Shown here one piece after another: positions 1 to 7,083 of a DNA stretch of 64,000 nt (positions within the stretch are counted from its first letter, which is position 1; each line of letters starts with the position of its first letter). The stretch is taken from NCBI RefSeq assembly GCF_003403095.1, contig NZ_CP031555.1, positions 3,474,001 to 3,538,000 of the forward strand. The letters are read 5' to 3'. A program made the translations under genes and the position numbers. The notes beneath the pieces are model-generated. The model was not told where the DNA came from, made no database searches, and saw only the letters and a list, made by a program, of their open reading frames with translations. The stretch is from Thalassospira indica (GTDB lineage: Bacteria; Pseudomonadota; Alphaproteobacteria; Rhodospirillales; Thalassospiraceae).

Positions 1-54
1 ATAACAAGAAGAGATCAAAGAAAGCCAACGGTCGCGTTTATCGGGGCCAAACAT
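1..54 (-). CDS. Possible 5' end of an unknown gene, cut by window edge
   Basis: After the TcmP stop codon a minus-strand frame opens at an ATG (position 54) and reads MFGPDKRDRWLSLISSCY to the window edge without a stop. There is too little sequence to name a family. TcmP genes are often next to a Gp37/Gp68-family (DUF5131) gene, but these 18 residues do not look like the start of one. It may equally be chance open frame. Confidence 0.2.
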   Translation of the reverse strand, partial: MFGPDKRDRWLSLISSCY

Positions 55-75
55 GGGATCAGATGCCAGAAAACG

Positions 76-987
76 CTATCTCATCGTCTTTTTTAGGTGT
101 TTAACGATACCGCTTGCAACGGCATGAGCCTTTGGGCTTGGGTTAGATAGTGTGAAAAAGAGAGAATACAACTGAGCACCTGTCGGCCCATAGAGCTGGA
201 TTGGATCAGAAACCCAAGCTGTAAAAACGGTCTTTAGGCGTTCTTTCACGTACTCTTCCAGTGCCTGAACATCCTTTTCCCTGACCAACTCCTCGGTTTG
301 ATCAAACAAGCCAAACTGAGTTTTCGGTTGATAGAAAACACTCCGCCACTCATCGGTTCCCAAACATTTATTCAAAGCACTTATCTTTGAGTCATCAACA
401 CTGGACCAATTTTTAGCAGCTTGTCGATACAGCCCAGAAATTGGGAACAAGAACCAAAGATCTATTGCTTGAGTTGCTGCAATTGCTTGCAAGGTTTCCC
501 ACTCAACTTCCATACCATACGGGTCAAGAAATAGAACAGCGCGAGTTCCCCAAGGCCCTCCTGACTTTTTCCAATTAGTTTTCCGACAAATAGATGTAAC
601 TATCGCGTTTGCATCTCCCTCGATACATTTAGCTACCTTCTTCGGATAGTCTTTTACGAGTTCGTTCAATGCCTGAACATGCTTCGGGTTCTTATCTATA
701 AATATGTGCTCGTCAAAACCATCTTCGATATCGAGCACAAGCCTGACTGAACCTGGAACATCAATTGATTGTGGTTGCTCTCCAGCAAAAAGAGGCACAT
801 CCCCCTGAAGCTGAGTTCTACTCCCGGTTCCAGCAAACGCATCGATATAGATGTTCTTGAACTGCGACTTGCGCATAGTGATCAGGTAAGAATCCAGATA
901 ACTCTTCACAATTTTGAGCTTGAGCTCAGTGTGCTTCCCGCCAAATTTGTGCTCAGGTATCATTAGCTTCCACCATCTATCGCTCAT
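76..987 (-). CDS. tcmP: Three-Cys-motif partner protein TcmP family, methyltransferase-like
   Basis: 303 aa. The N-terminal half reads like a Rossmann SAM-dependent methyltransferase: a motif-I-like IDAFAGTG at 48-55, an acidic strand FIDKN at 96-100, GDAN at 124-127, and LFLDPYG at 152-158 in the place of a motif IV (DPPY-type) loop. This arrangement, with the opening KHTELKLKIVKSYLDSYL, is what I know of the TcmP family, whose biochemical role is unsettled. The family usually has a radical-SAM-like or Gp37/Gp68 partner; none is visible upstream. The gene and its 5' flank are clearly more AT-rich than the phage structural genes, suggesting separate acquisition. Family call fairly firm; enzymatic activity is inference. 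Confidence 0.75.
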   Translation of the reverse strand: MSDRWWKLMIPEHKFGGKHTELKLKIVKSYLDSYLITMRKSQFKNIYIDAFAGTGSRTQLQGDVPLFAGEQPQSIDVPGSVRLVLDIEDGFDEHIFIDKNPKHVQALNELVKDYPKKVAKCIEGDANAIVTSICRKTNWKKSGGPWGTRAVLFLDPYGMEVEWETLQAIAATQAIDLWFLFPISGLYRQAAKNWSSVDDSKISALNKCLGTDEWRSVFYQPKTQFGLFDQTEELVREKDVQALEEYVKERLKTVFTAWVSDPIQLYGPTGAQLYSLFFTLSNPSPKAHAVASGIVKHLKKTMR

Positions 988-1088
988 ATGAGGAAGAACA
1001 TTAGAAACCTTTAGTGTTAACGTATACTAAAAAAACAACCAGCAGATGCCGCCTAATACAACCCGATTCCGGGTCAACACGAAGTCCA

Positions 1089-1205
1089 TTATCCGCACTC
1101 CGCGTAACGACACTCCTTCACCCCCAATGCAATGCCGCAGATCGGGCTAGTATTGACGAGCACTGCGATGATTGCGAGGGCTTGGAGTGGCGTTAAGATG
1201 ATCGC
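1089..1205 (-). pseudogene. Decayed duplicate of the holin gene 3' end
   Basis: In minus-strand reading this stretch encodes AIILTPLQALAIIAVLVNTS and PICGIALGV, almost the same as residues 119-147 of the intact holin at 1861..2349. A small deletion then shifts the frame, although the DNA still matches the holin end (GCGGAGTGCGGATAA). The fragment lies in an open 52-codon frame (1089..1247) whose first 14 codons are unrelated to holin, so a short chimeric product is possible but unlikely to matter. It shows that a second holin-type sequence once occupied this edge of the prophage. Confidence 0.8.
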
Positions 1206-1253
1206 ATGAGAAAAGAGGAAGTCCCCTTCTTTGCTCCGACAGGTCATCTGCGC

Positions 1254-1724
1254 CTAGTACCCTTTCAAAAGAAGCTCTGCGTCCATTTTTGCCAGTTCTG
1301 ACAAGGCTTCGCGACGCTCTGCATCCCGGGCTGTTTTATAGGCAAACAAATCCTCGGCCTTGATCCGACGATGCCGTCCGACTGTGGCATACGGGATGTC
1401 GCCGGCTTCAAGCAGCTTGATCAGATAGGGCCGGGAGACATTGAGCAAATCTGCCGCCTGTTGCGTCGTCAAATCTGCCGAAAGCGGGATCATCTGAAAT
1501 CCCTGACGGCTGGATACCAGACGCAGCAACGCCATCAGGCTTTCCGTCAAAGCCGGGCTTAGAGTAATCGTTTCCGGTTTCCCATCACCGGGCATGACGG
1601 TCAGCTTGGTATCCTCACCATCCTTGGTCTGCGACGCAATAATCTGGCGGAGCTGATCGGCAGTAGCGCTTTCAATTTGCGTGGGCAATCTACCGCCAAA
1701 ATCGTCTTTGCGAATTGCGGACAT
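1254..1724 (-). CDS. Excisionase-type HTH antitoxin, apparently without its PIN toxin
   Basis: 156 aa. The C-terminal half carries a MerR/excisionase-type helix-turn-helix (LTTQQAADLLNVSRPYLIKL from residue 85, then VGRHRRIKAEDL), followed by a charged tail ending DAELLLKGY. This layout is typical of antitoxins encoded just before a PIN-domain ribonuclease (VapC-like) gene, which normally overlaps or follows at once. Here no PIN reading frame follows; the downstream DNA is the holin fragment. A GGAG ribosome site precedes the ATG. It may work as an orphan repressor or be a remnant. Family call is firm; antitoxin role is inferred from family behaviour. Confidence 0.7.
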   Translation of the reverse strand: MSAIRKDDFGGRLPTQIESATADQLRQIIASQTKDGEDTKLTVMPGDGKPETITLSPALTESLMALLRLVSSRQGFQMIPLSADLTTQQAADLLNVSRPYLIKLLEAGDIPYATVGRHRRIKAEDLFAYKTARDAERREALSELAKMDAELLLKGY

Positions 1725-1765
1725 AGTGCAATCTCCATTTCACTTTCCGGCGCCAGCCTGCAATT

Positions 1766-1796
1766 TTTCTACAAATTTCTACAAATTTTCTTGTAG
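1766..1796. promoter_or_regulatory. Operator-like repeats upstream of the antitoxin gene
   Basis: An AT-rich leader contains the tandem direct repeat TTTCTACAAA TTTCTACAAA, and its second copy forms an inverted repeat with a following TTGTAG. The position, 40-70 bp before the antitoxin start, suits autoregulation by the HTH protein. The binding itself is inferred. Confidence 0.4.
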
Positions 1797-1860
1797 CTTT
1801 CTTACTTATACACACCCGCCCTTCTATTCGCAATATTCGAAACAAACGAAACATTCGAAA

Positions 1861-2349
1861 TCACGGTAATTTCTTATCCGCACTCCGCTTAACCACACTC
1901 ACGCCCAGAACACCCAACGCAATGCCCCAGATCGGGCTGGTATTGACCAGCGCTGCGATGATCGCCGGGGCCTGAAGCGGGGTCAGGATGATGGCCGCTG
2001 CAATCGCGCCCATGGTCATGATCCAGGTGAGTGCGACGGCGTAGCCGAAGCTCGGGCGCCAGCGCCTAACAAACGCATCTTCGCTGGCAACCTCCGCACG
2101 GATGGTGCGATTGACCGATTTAAGCGTTTCGGTATCGCGCGCCAGTTCGATTTCGGCCATACGTTCGGTGTGGCGGTTGGCCGCAGTGATTTGCTCCGGG
2201 GTGACGTCGCCCTTGGTGACGGCTTTTTCCACCTGTTTAAGGCCCTCGGCCGCCGTTTTGGCAATCGGGTTGTCGATATGATCAAGCCCCGCCCCCACCG
2301 CCTTCATCAAAAGCGGCAGGCCGATCTGGGCAAGCAATGCTGGGATCAT
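1861..2349 (-). CDS. GTA-type three-TM holin
   Basis: 162 aa. A hydrophobic N-terminus (IPALLAQIGLPLLMKAVGAG) is followed by a charged helical region and two strong membrane segments near residues 101-121 and 128-150, with a basic end (VKRSADKK). This is the layout of the GTA_holin_3TM family (PF11351), named for the holin of Rhodobacter gene transfer agents and widespread in alphaproteobacterial phages. It would permeabilise the inner membrane so the SleB-like hydrolase encoded upstream can reach the wall. It is the last recognisable gene of the late operon. A decayed copy of its 3' end lies at 1089..1205. Confidence 0.8.
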   Translation of the reverse strand: MIPALLAQIGLPLLMKAVGAGLDHIDNPIAKTAAEGLKQVEKAVTKGDVTPEQITAANRHTERMAEIELARDTETLKSVNRTIRAEVASEDAFVRRWRPSFGYAVALTWIMTMGAIAAAIILTPLQAPAIIAALVNTSPIWGIALGVLGVSVVKRSADKKLP

Positions 2350-2524
2350 TTTGCACCTCCATCAAATTCGGGGCATCCCGCCGATGGTCGGGATTGTCGG
2401 TAAGGCGTGACGAAAAGGAGCATTGGCGAGAACCGGCGCGCAGCGTACGTTTGAGTACGTGAGCACCGGAAGCGCAGCCAATGGTTCTTTGCAGTCCGTC
2501 TTGGCGGCAATAGCGGCCATCGGA

Positions 2525-2989
2525 CTAGCCGATGTTTTTGTAGAACAGATGATTGCCAATTTCGGCTACCGGCACATGGCCGCGTGCCCAGAACGGATCC
2601 ACCGCATGGGTGTGATAGTGGGTGGCACCCTCGGTCTGATCGGGAAGCTCCCCCGCCACCGCGCGTTTGGCGATGCGTTTGCACAGACGGTAGGCCGGGT
2701 CGCGCGGGCTAAGCGCCAGAAGCTTCTTGCGATTTGGGTCCGCCTTGTTCCAGCAGGAAAACTGTGCCGGTTTCAGGCACACCGATTTGATGTCATTGCC
2801 CCACCAATACCGCCCGCGAGATTGCGCAAACGCCACGCGATTGAGAATCACGGATGCCACCGCCTCAATCCCGGCAAGCTCTTCGCCGCGCGCCTCGCCA
2901 TATAGCGTTCGGGCAAGGACTTCGACCTCGGGCAACGTCCCCGGATCAGTGATCGGCAATGTATCGGGTCGGATCAATGTATCAGTCAT
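2525..2989 (-). CDS. SleB-type cell wall hydrolase (phage endolysin)
   Basis: 154 aa. The core is a Hydrolase_2/SleB domain (PF07486): LARTLYGEARGE near 25-36 with the expected catalytic Glu in GEARGE, then IEAVASVILNR, a Cys/Trp-containing middle (PAQFSCWN) and the C-terminal NHLFYKN. These enzymes cleave peptidoglycan and serve as endolysins in many alphaproteobacterial prophages. There is no signal peptide, so export needs the neighbouring holin. The start overlaps the upstream membrane-protein gene by 8 bp, supporting translational coupling in a lysis cassette. About 175 bp without an evident gene separate it from the holin. Confidence 0.85.
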   Translation of the reverse strand: MTDTLIRPDTLPITDPGTLPEVEVLARTLYGEARGEELAGIEAVASVILNRVAFAQSRGRYWWGNDIKSVCLKPAQFSCWNKADPNRKKLLALSPRDPAYRLCKRIAKRAVAGELPDQTEGATHYHTHAVDPFWARGHVPVAEIGNHLFYKNIG

Positions 2990-3305
2990 GAATCAGGTCC
3001 TTTTTGCTCGGGGGTGCAGGCATGTCGAGCTTGGCCTCAATCCGGAGCAAATGGCCGGTCAGGCGCTTTTCGACATCCTTGAGATAGGGGATGGAGACAT
3101 AGTTGCGTGCGACATCAAGCTTGAACGCCGCCAGTGCATCGCGCAGATCAGACGTGTCTGTCTCCTCGCGCGTGCGCATCTGTTCCATACGGCCAAGCAG
3201 TTCGGATCGCATCCGCCATTGCAGCCAGAACAAGCTGGCGACAGCAGGAATTTCAACAGCCGTGATCCACCAGATCACATCCACAGGCTGGTTCAGATCG
3301 TTCAT
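2982..3305 (-). CDS. Small phage membrane protein with coiled coil, lysis cassette
   Basis: 107 aa. One N-terminal membrane segment (VIWWITAVEIPAVASLFWLQW, about 9-30) is followed by a long charged helix rich in Glu, Arg and Leu, ending in IPYLKDVEKRLTGHLLRIEA. The topology resembles an inner-membrane spanin or other lysis accessory protein, and the gene overlaps the hydrolase gene. No nested outer spanin lipoprotein was found, so the spanin role is only a possibility. I do not recognise a named family. Confidence 0.6.
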   Translation of the reverse strand: MNDLNQPVDVIWWITAVEIPAVASLFWLQWRMRSELLGRMEQMRTREETDTSDLRDALAAFKLDVARNYVSIPYLKDVEKRLTGHLLRIEAKLDMPAPPSKKDLIHD

Positions 3306-3330
3306 CGGGGCCTCGTCATCAGGTCAAAGA

Positions 3331-3360
3331 AAAACCCCCAAACCGGAAGGTCTGCGGGTC
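3331..3360 (-). terminator. Terminator-like repeat after the doxX-family gene
   Basis: Read on the minus strand, an imperfect stem-loop (ACCCGCAGACCTTCC, then GGTTTGGGGGTT) runs into TTTTTC. It is a diverged copy of the better hairpin at 3961..3990, so the DoxX gene is bracketed by related terminators. Confidence 0.6.
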
Positions 3361-3391
3361 CATAAAATCGGGATATGCCGTCAATGACGGA

Positions 3392-3814
3392 TCAAGCTGA
3401 AAGCCCTGCAATCTTGCGTCGAAGATGACTGGTGATCGCCGCAGCCATCAGGCCGCCAATCACCACAATATGTTCAAGGGCAAAGAACATGGAAATCTGT
3501 GCCTCTGCCCCGGTCTTGTTCCAGAATGTATGGACAATCAGGATGGTCAAGAACAGGAAACCGCCCAGAATCCCGGCGGCCAGCCAGACAGCCCGGTCGA
3601 TCAGGATCAGAACAGCACCCGCCAAAAGCGTGATGATTACAAGGACGTTGAAAAGTGCTGCTGGCGCAAGCCTGGCGGCCTGCATTTCTGCCATGCCTCC
3701 GTCAAAATCGATCAGCTTCGCCAGGCCGGAGGCAAGAAACATCACCACCAGACACAACCTTGCTAAAAACCAGAACCACCGGCTTTCGAGAATTCCTGAA
3801 ATCACTTTCTGCAT
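3392..3814 (-). CDS. DoxX-family membrane protein, prophage accessory gene
   Basis: 140 aa with four predicted membrane helices (about 15-35, 52-72, 77-97, 108-130). The opening WFLARLCLVVMFLASGLAKL followed by DF and EM matches the DoxX family (PF07681), integral proteins linked in other bacteria to oxidative stress or quinone chemistry, with no agreed function. It is not a virion or lysis gene and sits alone between two related terminators, as expected for an independently expressed accessory (moron) gene. An AAAGG ribosome site precedes the ATG. The family call is good; a role in the lysogen is inferred. Confidence 0.75.
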   Translation of the reverse strand: MQKVISGILESRWFWFLARLCLVVMFLASGLAKLIDFDGGMAEMQAARLAPAALFNVLVIITLLAGAVLILIDRAVWLAAGILGGFLFLTILIVHTFWNKTGAEAQISMFFALEHIVVIGGLMAAAITSHLRRKIAGLSA

Positions 3815-3960
3815 AACATGCCTTTGCTTACATCATGTCGCCCGAGATCCGGCGACCAGAGCCGGGCACCCTAAAACCTGAACTTAAGTTAAGGTAAAGC
3901 ATAATTTTCCAATATTTTTCAGTATGATAGAAGATTACACTCAGGATTATACCGCAAAGA

Positions 3961-3990
3961 AAAACCCGCAAACCAGAAGGCTTGCGGGTG
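3961..3990 (-). terminator. Rho-independent terminator upstream of the doxX-family gene
   Basis: On the minus strand ACCCGCAA and TTGCGGGT form a perfect 8-bp stem around a short loop, followed by TTTTTC. It ends transcription from the secreted-protein gene at 4142..4447. The 144 bp to that gene show no convincing frame. Confidence 0.75.
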
Positions 3991-4141
3991 AGTTCAAGGA
4001 CGTCATCACGGCCAGGGTATCTCCCTTGGCTTAGATGGTCGGCATAAAACAGTTGCTGGCAACAGGCGGCGCGCAGATGGGGTTTGCGCGTTTCATGCCC
4101 GGCCAAAGACCACAGCACAGGAGGCAGTCAAATCATGCCCT

Positions 4142-4447
4142 CTAGGCGGCTGGTCCCTTGAGCTTTTCTTCCAGGTCCTGCCAGGCCTCGCCAGAGGCGA
4201 CAAGGCAGCTTGGGCCGGACGGATAGGTAAACAGGATGGTCCAGGTCTGGCCATCGGGCGCTTTGAGCACCTCGATCACGCCACCATTGGACGTCACGCC
4301 GACCGCGACCGGTTCTTCGGAATATTTTGCGCTCAGGCTGTCGATCACCTTGGATCGATCCCCGCAGACGGGGGATGCCGAGGCTGGGGTATGTGTTACT
4401 GCAACGGCACCTGCCACCACAGCAATCAAGCTCAGTGTTTTCAACAT
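4142..4447 (-). CDS. Small secreted protein of unknown function
   Basis: 101 aa. A clear signal peptide (LKTLSLIAVVAGAVAV, cleavage near ASA-SPV) is followed by a short domain with two cysteines (PVCGDRSKVID and GPSCLVASGEAW), which could form a disulphide, and a strand-rich core (GVIEVLKAPDGQTWTILFTYPSG). Similar short periplasmic proteins are common in alphaproteobacteria without known function. A strong AGGAGG site precedes the ATG. It lies downstream of the large terminase and has its own terminator at 3961, so it is probably an accessory gene carried by the prophage. Confidence 0.65.
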   Translation of the reverse strand: MLKTLSLIAVVAGAVAVTHTPASASPVCGDRSKVIDSLSAKYSEEPVAVGVTSNGGVIEVLKAPDGQTWTILFTYPSGPSCLVASGEAWQDLEEKLKGPAA

Positions 4448-4754
4448 GGTCAGGCCTCCTGGCAGTCAGGTGCGCCCACATGGACGTCTTGTTTTCCTGT
4501 ACTGCAAAATCAATCAACAAATGATCTTTGGCCGCTTCCTTGTGCCGGCTTCATGGGCCGGGACCCGTCTTTTTCTGGCTTCGAAAACTCACTTTAGTAT
4601 AGGATAAAAAATTCCTTACTATTCTTTCATATAATAAACGTAGGGACCAAAGCTGAATTTTCCATGAATATTTCACAAATGTGATACAGACCTGCGCTAA
4701 CCATTTGGCATTGTGAGAAAGTTTTTTATTCCCTCACGGATTGAAGACCCGTTC
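4448..4754. other. Gene-free interval between large terminase and secreted-protein gene
   Basis: About 300 bp with no convincing frame. The half nearest the terminase is strongly AT-rich (around 4590-4740) and is the likely promoter region for the minus-strand secreted-protein gene. A short hairpin, ACCCGT TCTC ACGGGT (4749-4764), overlaps the terminase stop codon but lacks a T-run. Confidence 0.5.
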
Positions 4755-6263
4755 TCACGGGTTGAAATGGCTATCGGCCCGGAAAATCCCGCTTTGTGCC
4801 CGCCAGTCAGCGCGTTTGACCGGCATATCGACCCGTGGCAAACGCACCGGATCATGCAAAATACAGCCCGCCACCGCATCAAGCCCGTCATCGGCACTTT
4901 TGTTGGCATTGCTGTTATCGGGATGCCAATCGCGCATCTGGCGCAGAAACGGTGTCTGGCAAACAGCGCGATGGACATGCAGCAATCCTGCCCCCATCAC
5001 CGCGCCAAACGCATCCTCGATCCGGGTGGCCTTGTTGGTAACCTCATGATGTTCTACGACGCTTGCCGCCCATCCGATTGATTTCAGTTCACGCCGAAGG
5101 ATATTGGGCAGGAACCGGCCAATGCCATTGGTCTCGACCCGGACCGACGGCAAGTGATGGCGCGCCATAAATTCTGCGACCTGCGCACAAAGCTGGCTGG
5201 CCTCATCGCGCCAGGGCATATCGCCGTTTGCCGCCGGTGCACTCGGATTAGACGCCCGCAACCACGCGATATCCTGCAGCCAATATTCCCCCTGATCGCA
5301 GATATAAACACAGGCCACCACCGCCCCGTCGCCCCGAAGCGACCCGAAACTCGGATCAAAATGACAGGCACTCGCCACCATGGTGCGCCCGCCAATCCGA
5401 AGGCTCATGCGGCCATTGCCATGGGTGATCTCGGCCACGTCGTCGTAAAACCGAAGTGACGCCGGATCGAGGATGCCTGCCACCGGGGCCATCATTTCAA
5501 GCATCATCTGGCTTTGAAACTTGCGCTCTGGCGTGCGGGCCCGCATGGCATCAATCGCGGCTGCGTCAAACCGTTCCGGCCAGTTTGATGTCCCGTCCTT
5601 ATTGACGATGGGAAGCTCAAAGCGTGAAAAACCGGCAAGGAACGGGGCGACTTCCCCGATTTCAGTTCGCGCTTCATCGGCATAGATCGAGTAATAGCTG
5701 TGCGGGGTGCCGACATAAAGCTGCGCACCGCTTGGCCCCAGCACATAGGCAATCTCGCCAAGCTTTTCGCGCAGCTCGGCACGTTTATGGGCGGTGTCGC
5801 TGTTTTTCGGCACCTCGACATCATCGCAAATCACCAGATCAGCACGCGATCCGGTAATGTTGCCGCCAATGCCGACGGCCTGCATCGACGGATCACGCAA
5901 CACAGCCGTTCGCGCCACGGTAAACCGCTCACTGCCCCAATCGATCAGCTTTTCGGGCAACAGGGCCCCCATCAGCGGATGGCGTTCAATCACGCGCTTG
6001 ACGTTGCGCACCATCTTTTTCGCCAGATCAAGATCGGCGGCCAGAACCAGAATGCGCAAGTCGGCATCGCGATAAAGTAGCCAGGCACAAAACAACCCGA
6101 CCAGTGTCGACTTGCCGGAATTGCGAAACGCCATCAAAAGCATTTCCCGCTTGCCCGACTGCCAGCAGTCCTCAAGCCAATCGGCCATCTTGCGGTGATG
6201 GGCCGGCAGGCTGAGCCCCAAAATCTGATCCCAGATCCAAACGAATTCGGCGAAGCTTGCCAT
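4755..6263 (-). CDS. terL: Phage terminase large subunit
   Basis: 502 aa. The ATPase half has a Walker A variant FRNSGKST (about 46-53), ILVLAADLDLAKK after it, and Walker B LVICDDVE (about 143-150). The C-terminal nuclease half keeps spaced acidic residues in HFDPSFGS (about 300), VRVETNG and SADDGLDAVAG (about 465), as expected of an RNase-H-like terminase nuclease. The protein drives ATP-dependent DNA packaging into the prohead and cuts the genome. It looks intact. As in T7, it lies near the end of the late region, after tail fibre and small terminase and before lysis genes. Confidence 0.9.
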   Translation of the reverse strand: MASFAEFVWIWDQILGLSLPAHHRKMADWLEDCWQSGKREMLLMAFRNSGKSTLVGLFCAWLLYRDADLRILVLAADLDLAKKMVRNVKRVIERHPLMGALLPEKLIDWGSERFTVARTAVLRDPSMQAVGIGGNITGSRADLVICDDVEVPKNSDTAHKRAELREKLGEIAYVLGPSGAQLYVGTPHSYYSIYADEARTEIGEVAPFLAGFSRFELPIVNKDGTSNWPERFDAAAIDAMRARTPERKFQSQMMLEMMAPVAGILDPASLRFYDDVAEITHGNGRMSLRIGGRTMVASACHFDPSFGSLRGDGAVVACVYICDQGEYWLQDIAWLRASNPSAPAANGDMPWRDEASQLCAQVAEFMARHHLPSVRVETNGIGRFLPNILRRELKSIGWAASVVEHHEVTNKATRIEDAFGAVMGAGLLHVHRAVCQTPFLRQMRDWHPDNSNANKSADDGLDAVAGCILHDPVRLPRVDMPVKRADWRAQSGIFRADSHFNP

Positions 6264-6299
6264 TTGCTCGATCCTCGAAATGATCAGATTTCTTTATCT

Positions 6300-6345
6300 T
6301 GAATACAAAAAGGCATTCGGCGACGCATGCCGCCGAATGCCCTTC
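6300..6345 (-). terminator. Strong terminator before terL
   Basis: GGCATTCGGCG and CGCCGAATGCC form a perfect 11-bp stem around 6311-6339, followed on the minus strand by TTTTTGTATTC. It should stop transcription from the Cys-rich protein gene just before terL, so terL needs read-through or its own promoter. Confidence 0.85.
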
Positions 6346-6367
6346 ACATCACGATGAGAATTGCGGG

Positions 6368-6631
6368 TCAGAGGTTTGTACAAACCCCAAATTTGCTTTC
6401 CCAGGACTTGCCCTTGGATTTGTCCTTGCAGTTATGGGCATCACGGTTACTCAGAACCTTGCCTGTGCAATTTTTAGCAGACCAGCATTTCTGCCTTTGG
6501 GTCGCGCCCTGCACCTGTTCAATCAGGCTGTCTTCCGAGCTCGAACTTGTCGATTCCTCGTCACCACCATTGGCAAATGCAGGGCTTGCCATAAACATCA
6601 GGCTGGCAAAAACAATCATCGCATTTTTCAT
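6368..6631 (-). CDS. Small secreted Cys-rich protein, accessory gene
   Basis: 87 aa. A signal peptide (MKNAMIVFASLMFMASPAFA) is followed by a Gly/Asp/Glu/Ser-rich linker and a compact basic region with four cysteines (QKCWSAKNCTG, HNCKDKS, FGVCTNL), enough for two disulphides. Nothing about it suggests a virion part. It separates the candidate terS from terL and has its own ribosome site (AAAGGA) and a perfect terminator, so it is an independent unit inserted in the packaging module. I do not recognise a family. A secreted effector, toxin-like or surface-modifying peptide made by the lysogen are all possible. Confidence 0.6.
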   Translation of the reverse strand: MKNAMIVFASLMFMASPAFANGGDEESTSSSSEDSLIEQVQGATQRQKCWSAKNCTGKVLSNRDAHNCKDKSKGKSWESKFGVCTNL

Positions 6632-6756
6632 GGTCTGTCCTTTCTAAAGTTAGGCATTTATCGCTGCGCGACCTATGCCGGCAGCTTTCAAGGACGTCTC
6701 GACAATCACGGATGTGATACCATCACACAAAGATCACAATGCTTTACGCCAATCCC

Positions 6757-7074
6757 TCAGCTGGCACCTTCAAGCGCCTCCTTCGCTTTGGCGATCAAAT
6801 CGCTGGTGTTCATTGCATTGTCCGCGCCGTCGTCTTCCCCGGCACCCTGCCCCTCAGACGCCCAACGCAGCAGTTTGATCAAACCATCAAGATGCCCAAG
6901 GGCGGTTTTGCACGCCGCCTGATGCGCATTGAAATCCTTGGCTTCGCGCAGAAGCGCTGCCTGCTGTGCCGCCCGACGATAGGCATTACGCACCCGTTTG
7001 ATGTGATCGGGCAAATCGCGCAGCAGTTCCGCTCGCAAGGTGGCGATTGGATCGGTGTTTTCCGTCTCACGCAT
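6757..7074 (-). CDS. Candidate terminase small subunit
   Basis: 105 aa, highly helical and charged: an N-terminal stretch ATLRAELLRDLPDHIKRVRNAYRRA, a central helix, and a low-complexity acidic link (EGQGAGEDDGADN) before a C-terminal helix. No catalytic motif is visible. The call rests on size, helical character and position just upstream of terL and downstream of the tail fibre, the place of gene 18 in T7. An unrelated small phage protein remains possible. Confidence 0.45.
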   Translation of the reverse strand: MRETENTDPIATLRAELLRDLPDHIKRVRNAYRRAAQQAALLREAKDFNAHQAACKTALGHLDGLIKLLRWASEGQGAGEDDGADNAMNTSDLIAKAKEALEGAS

Positions 7075-7083
7075 CGCCCATCC

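Noticed and set aside
3828..4118. Minus-strand open frame of 96 codons
   Set aside because: It covers a terminator hairpin, has odd composition (Cys, His, Arg-rich) and no ribosome site.
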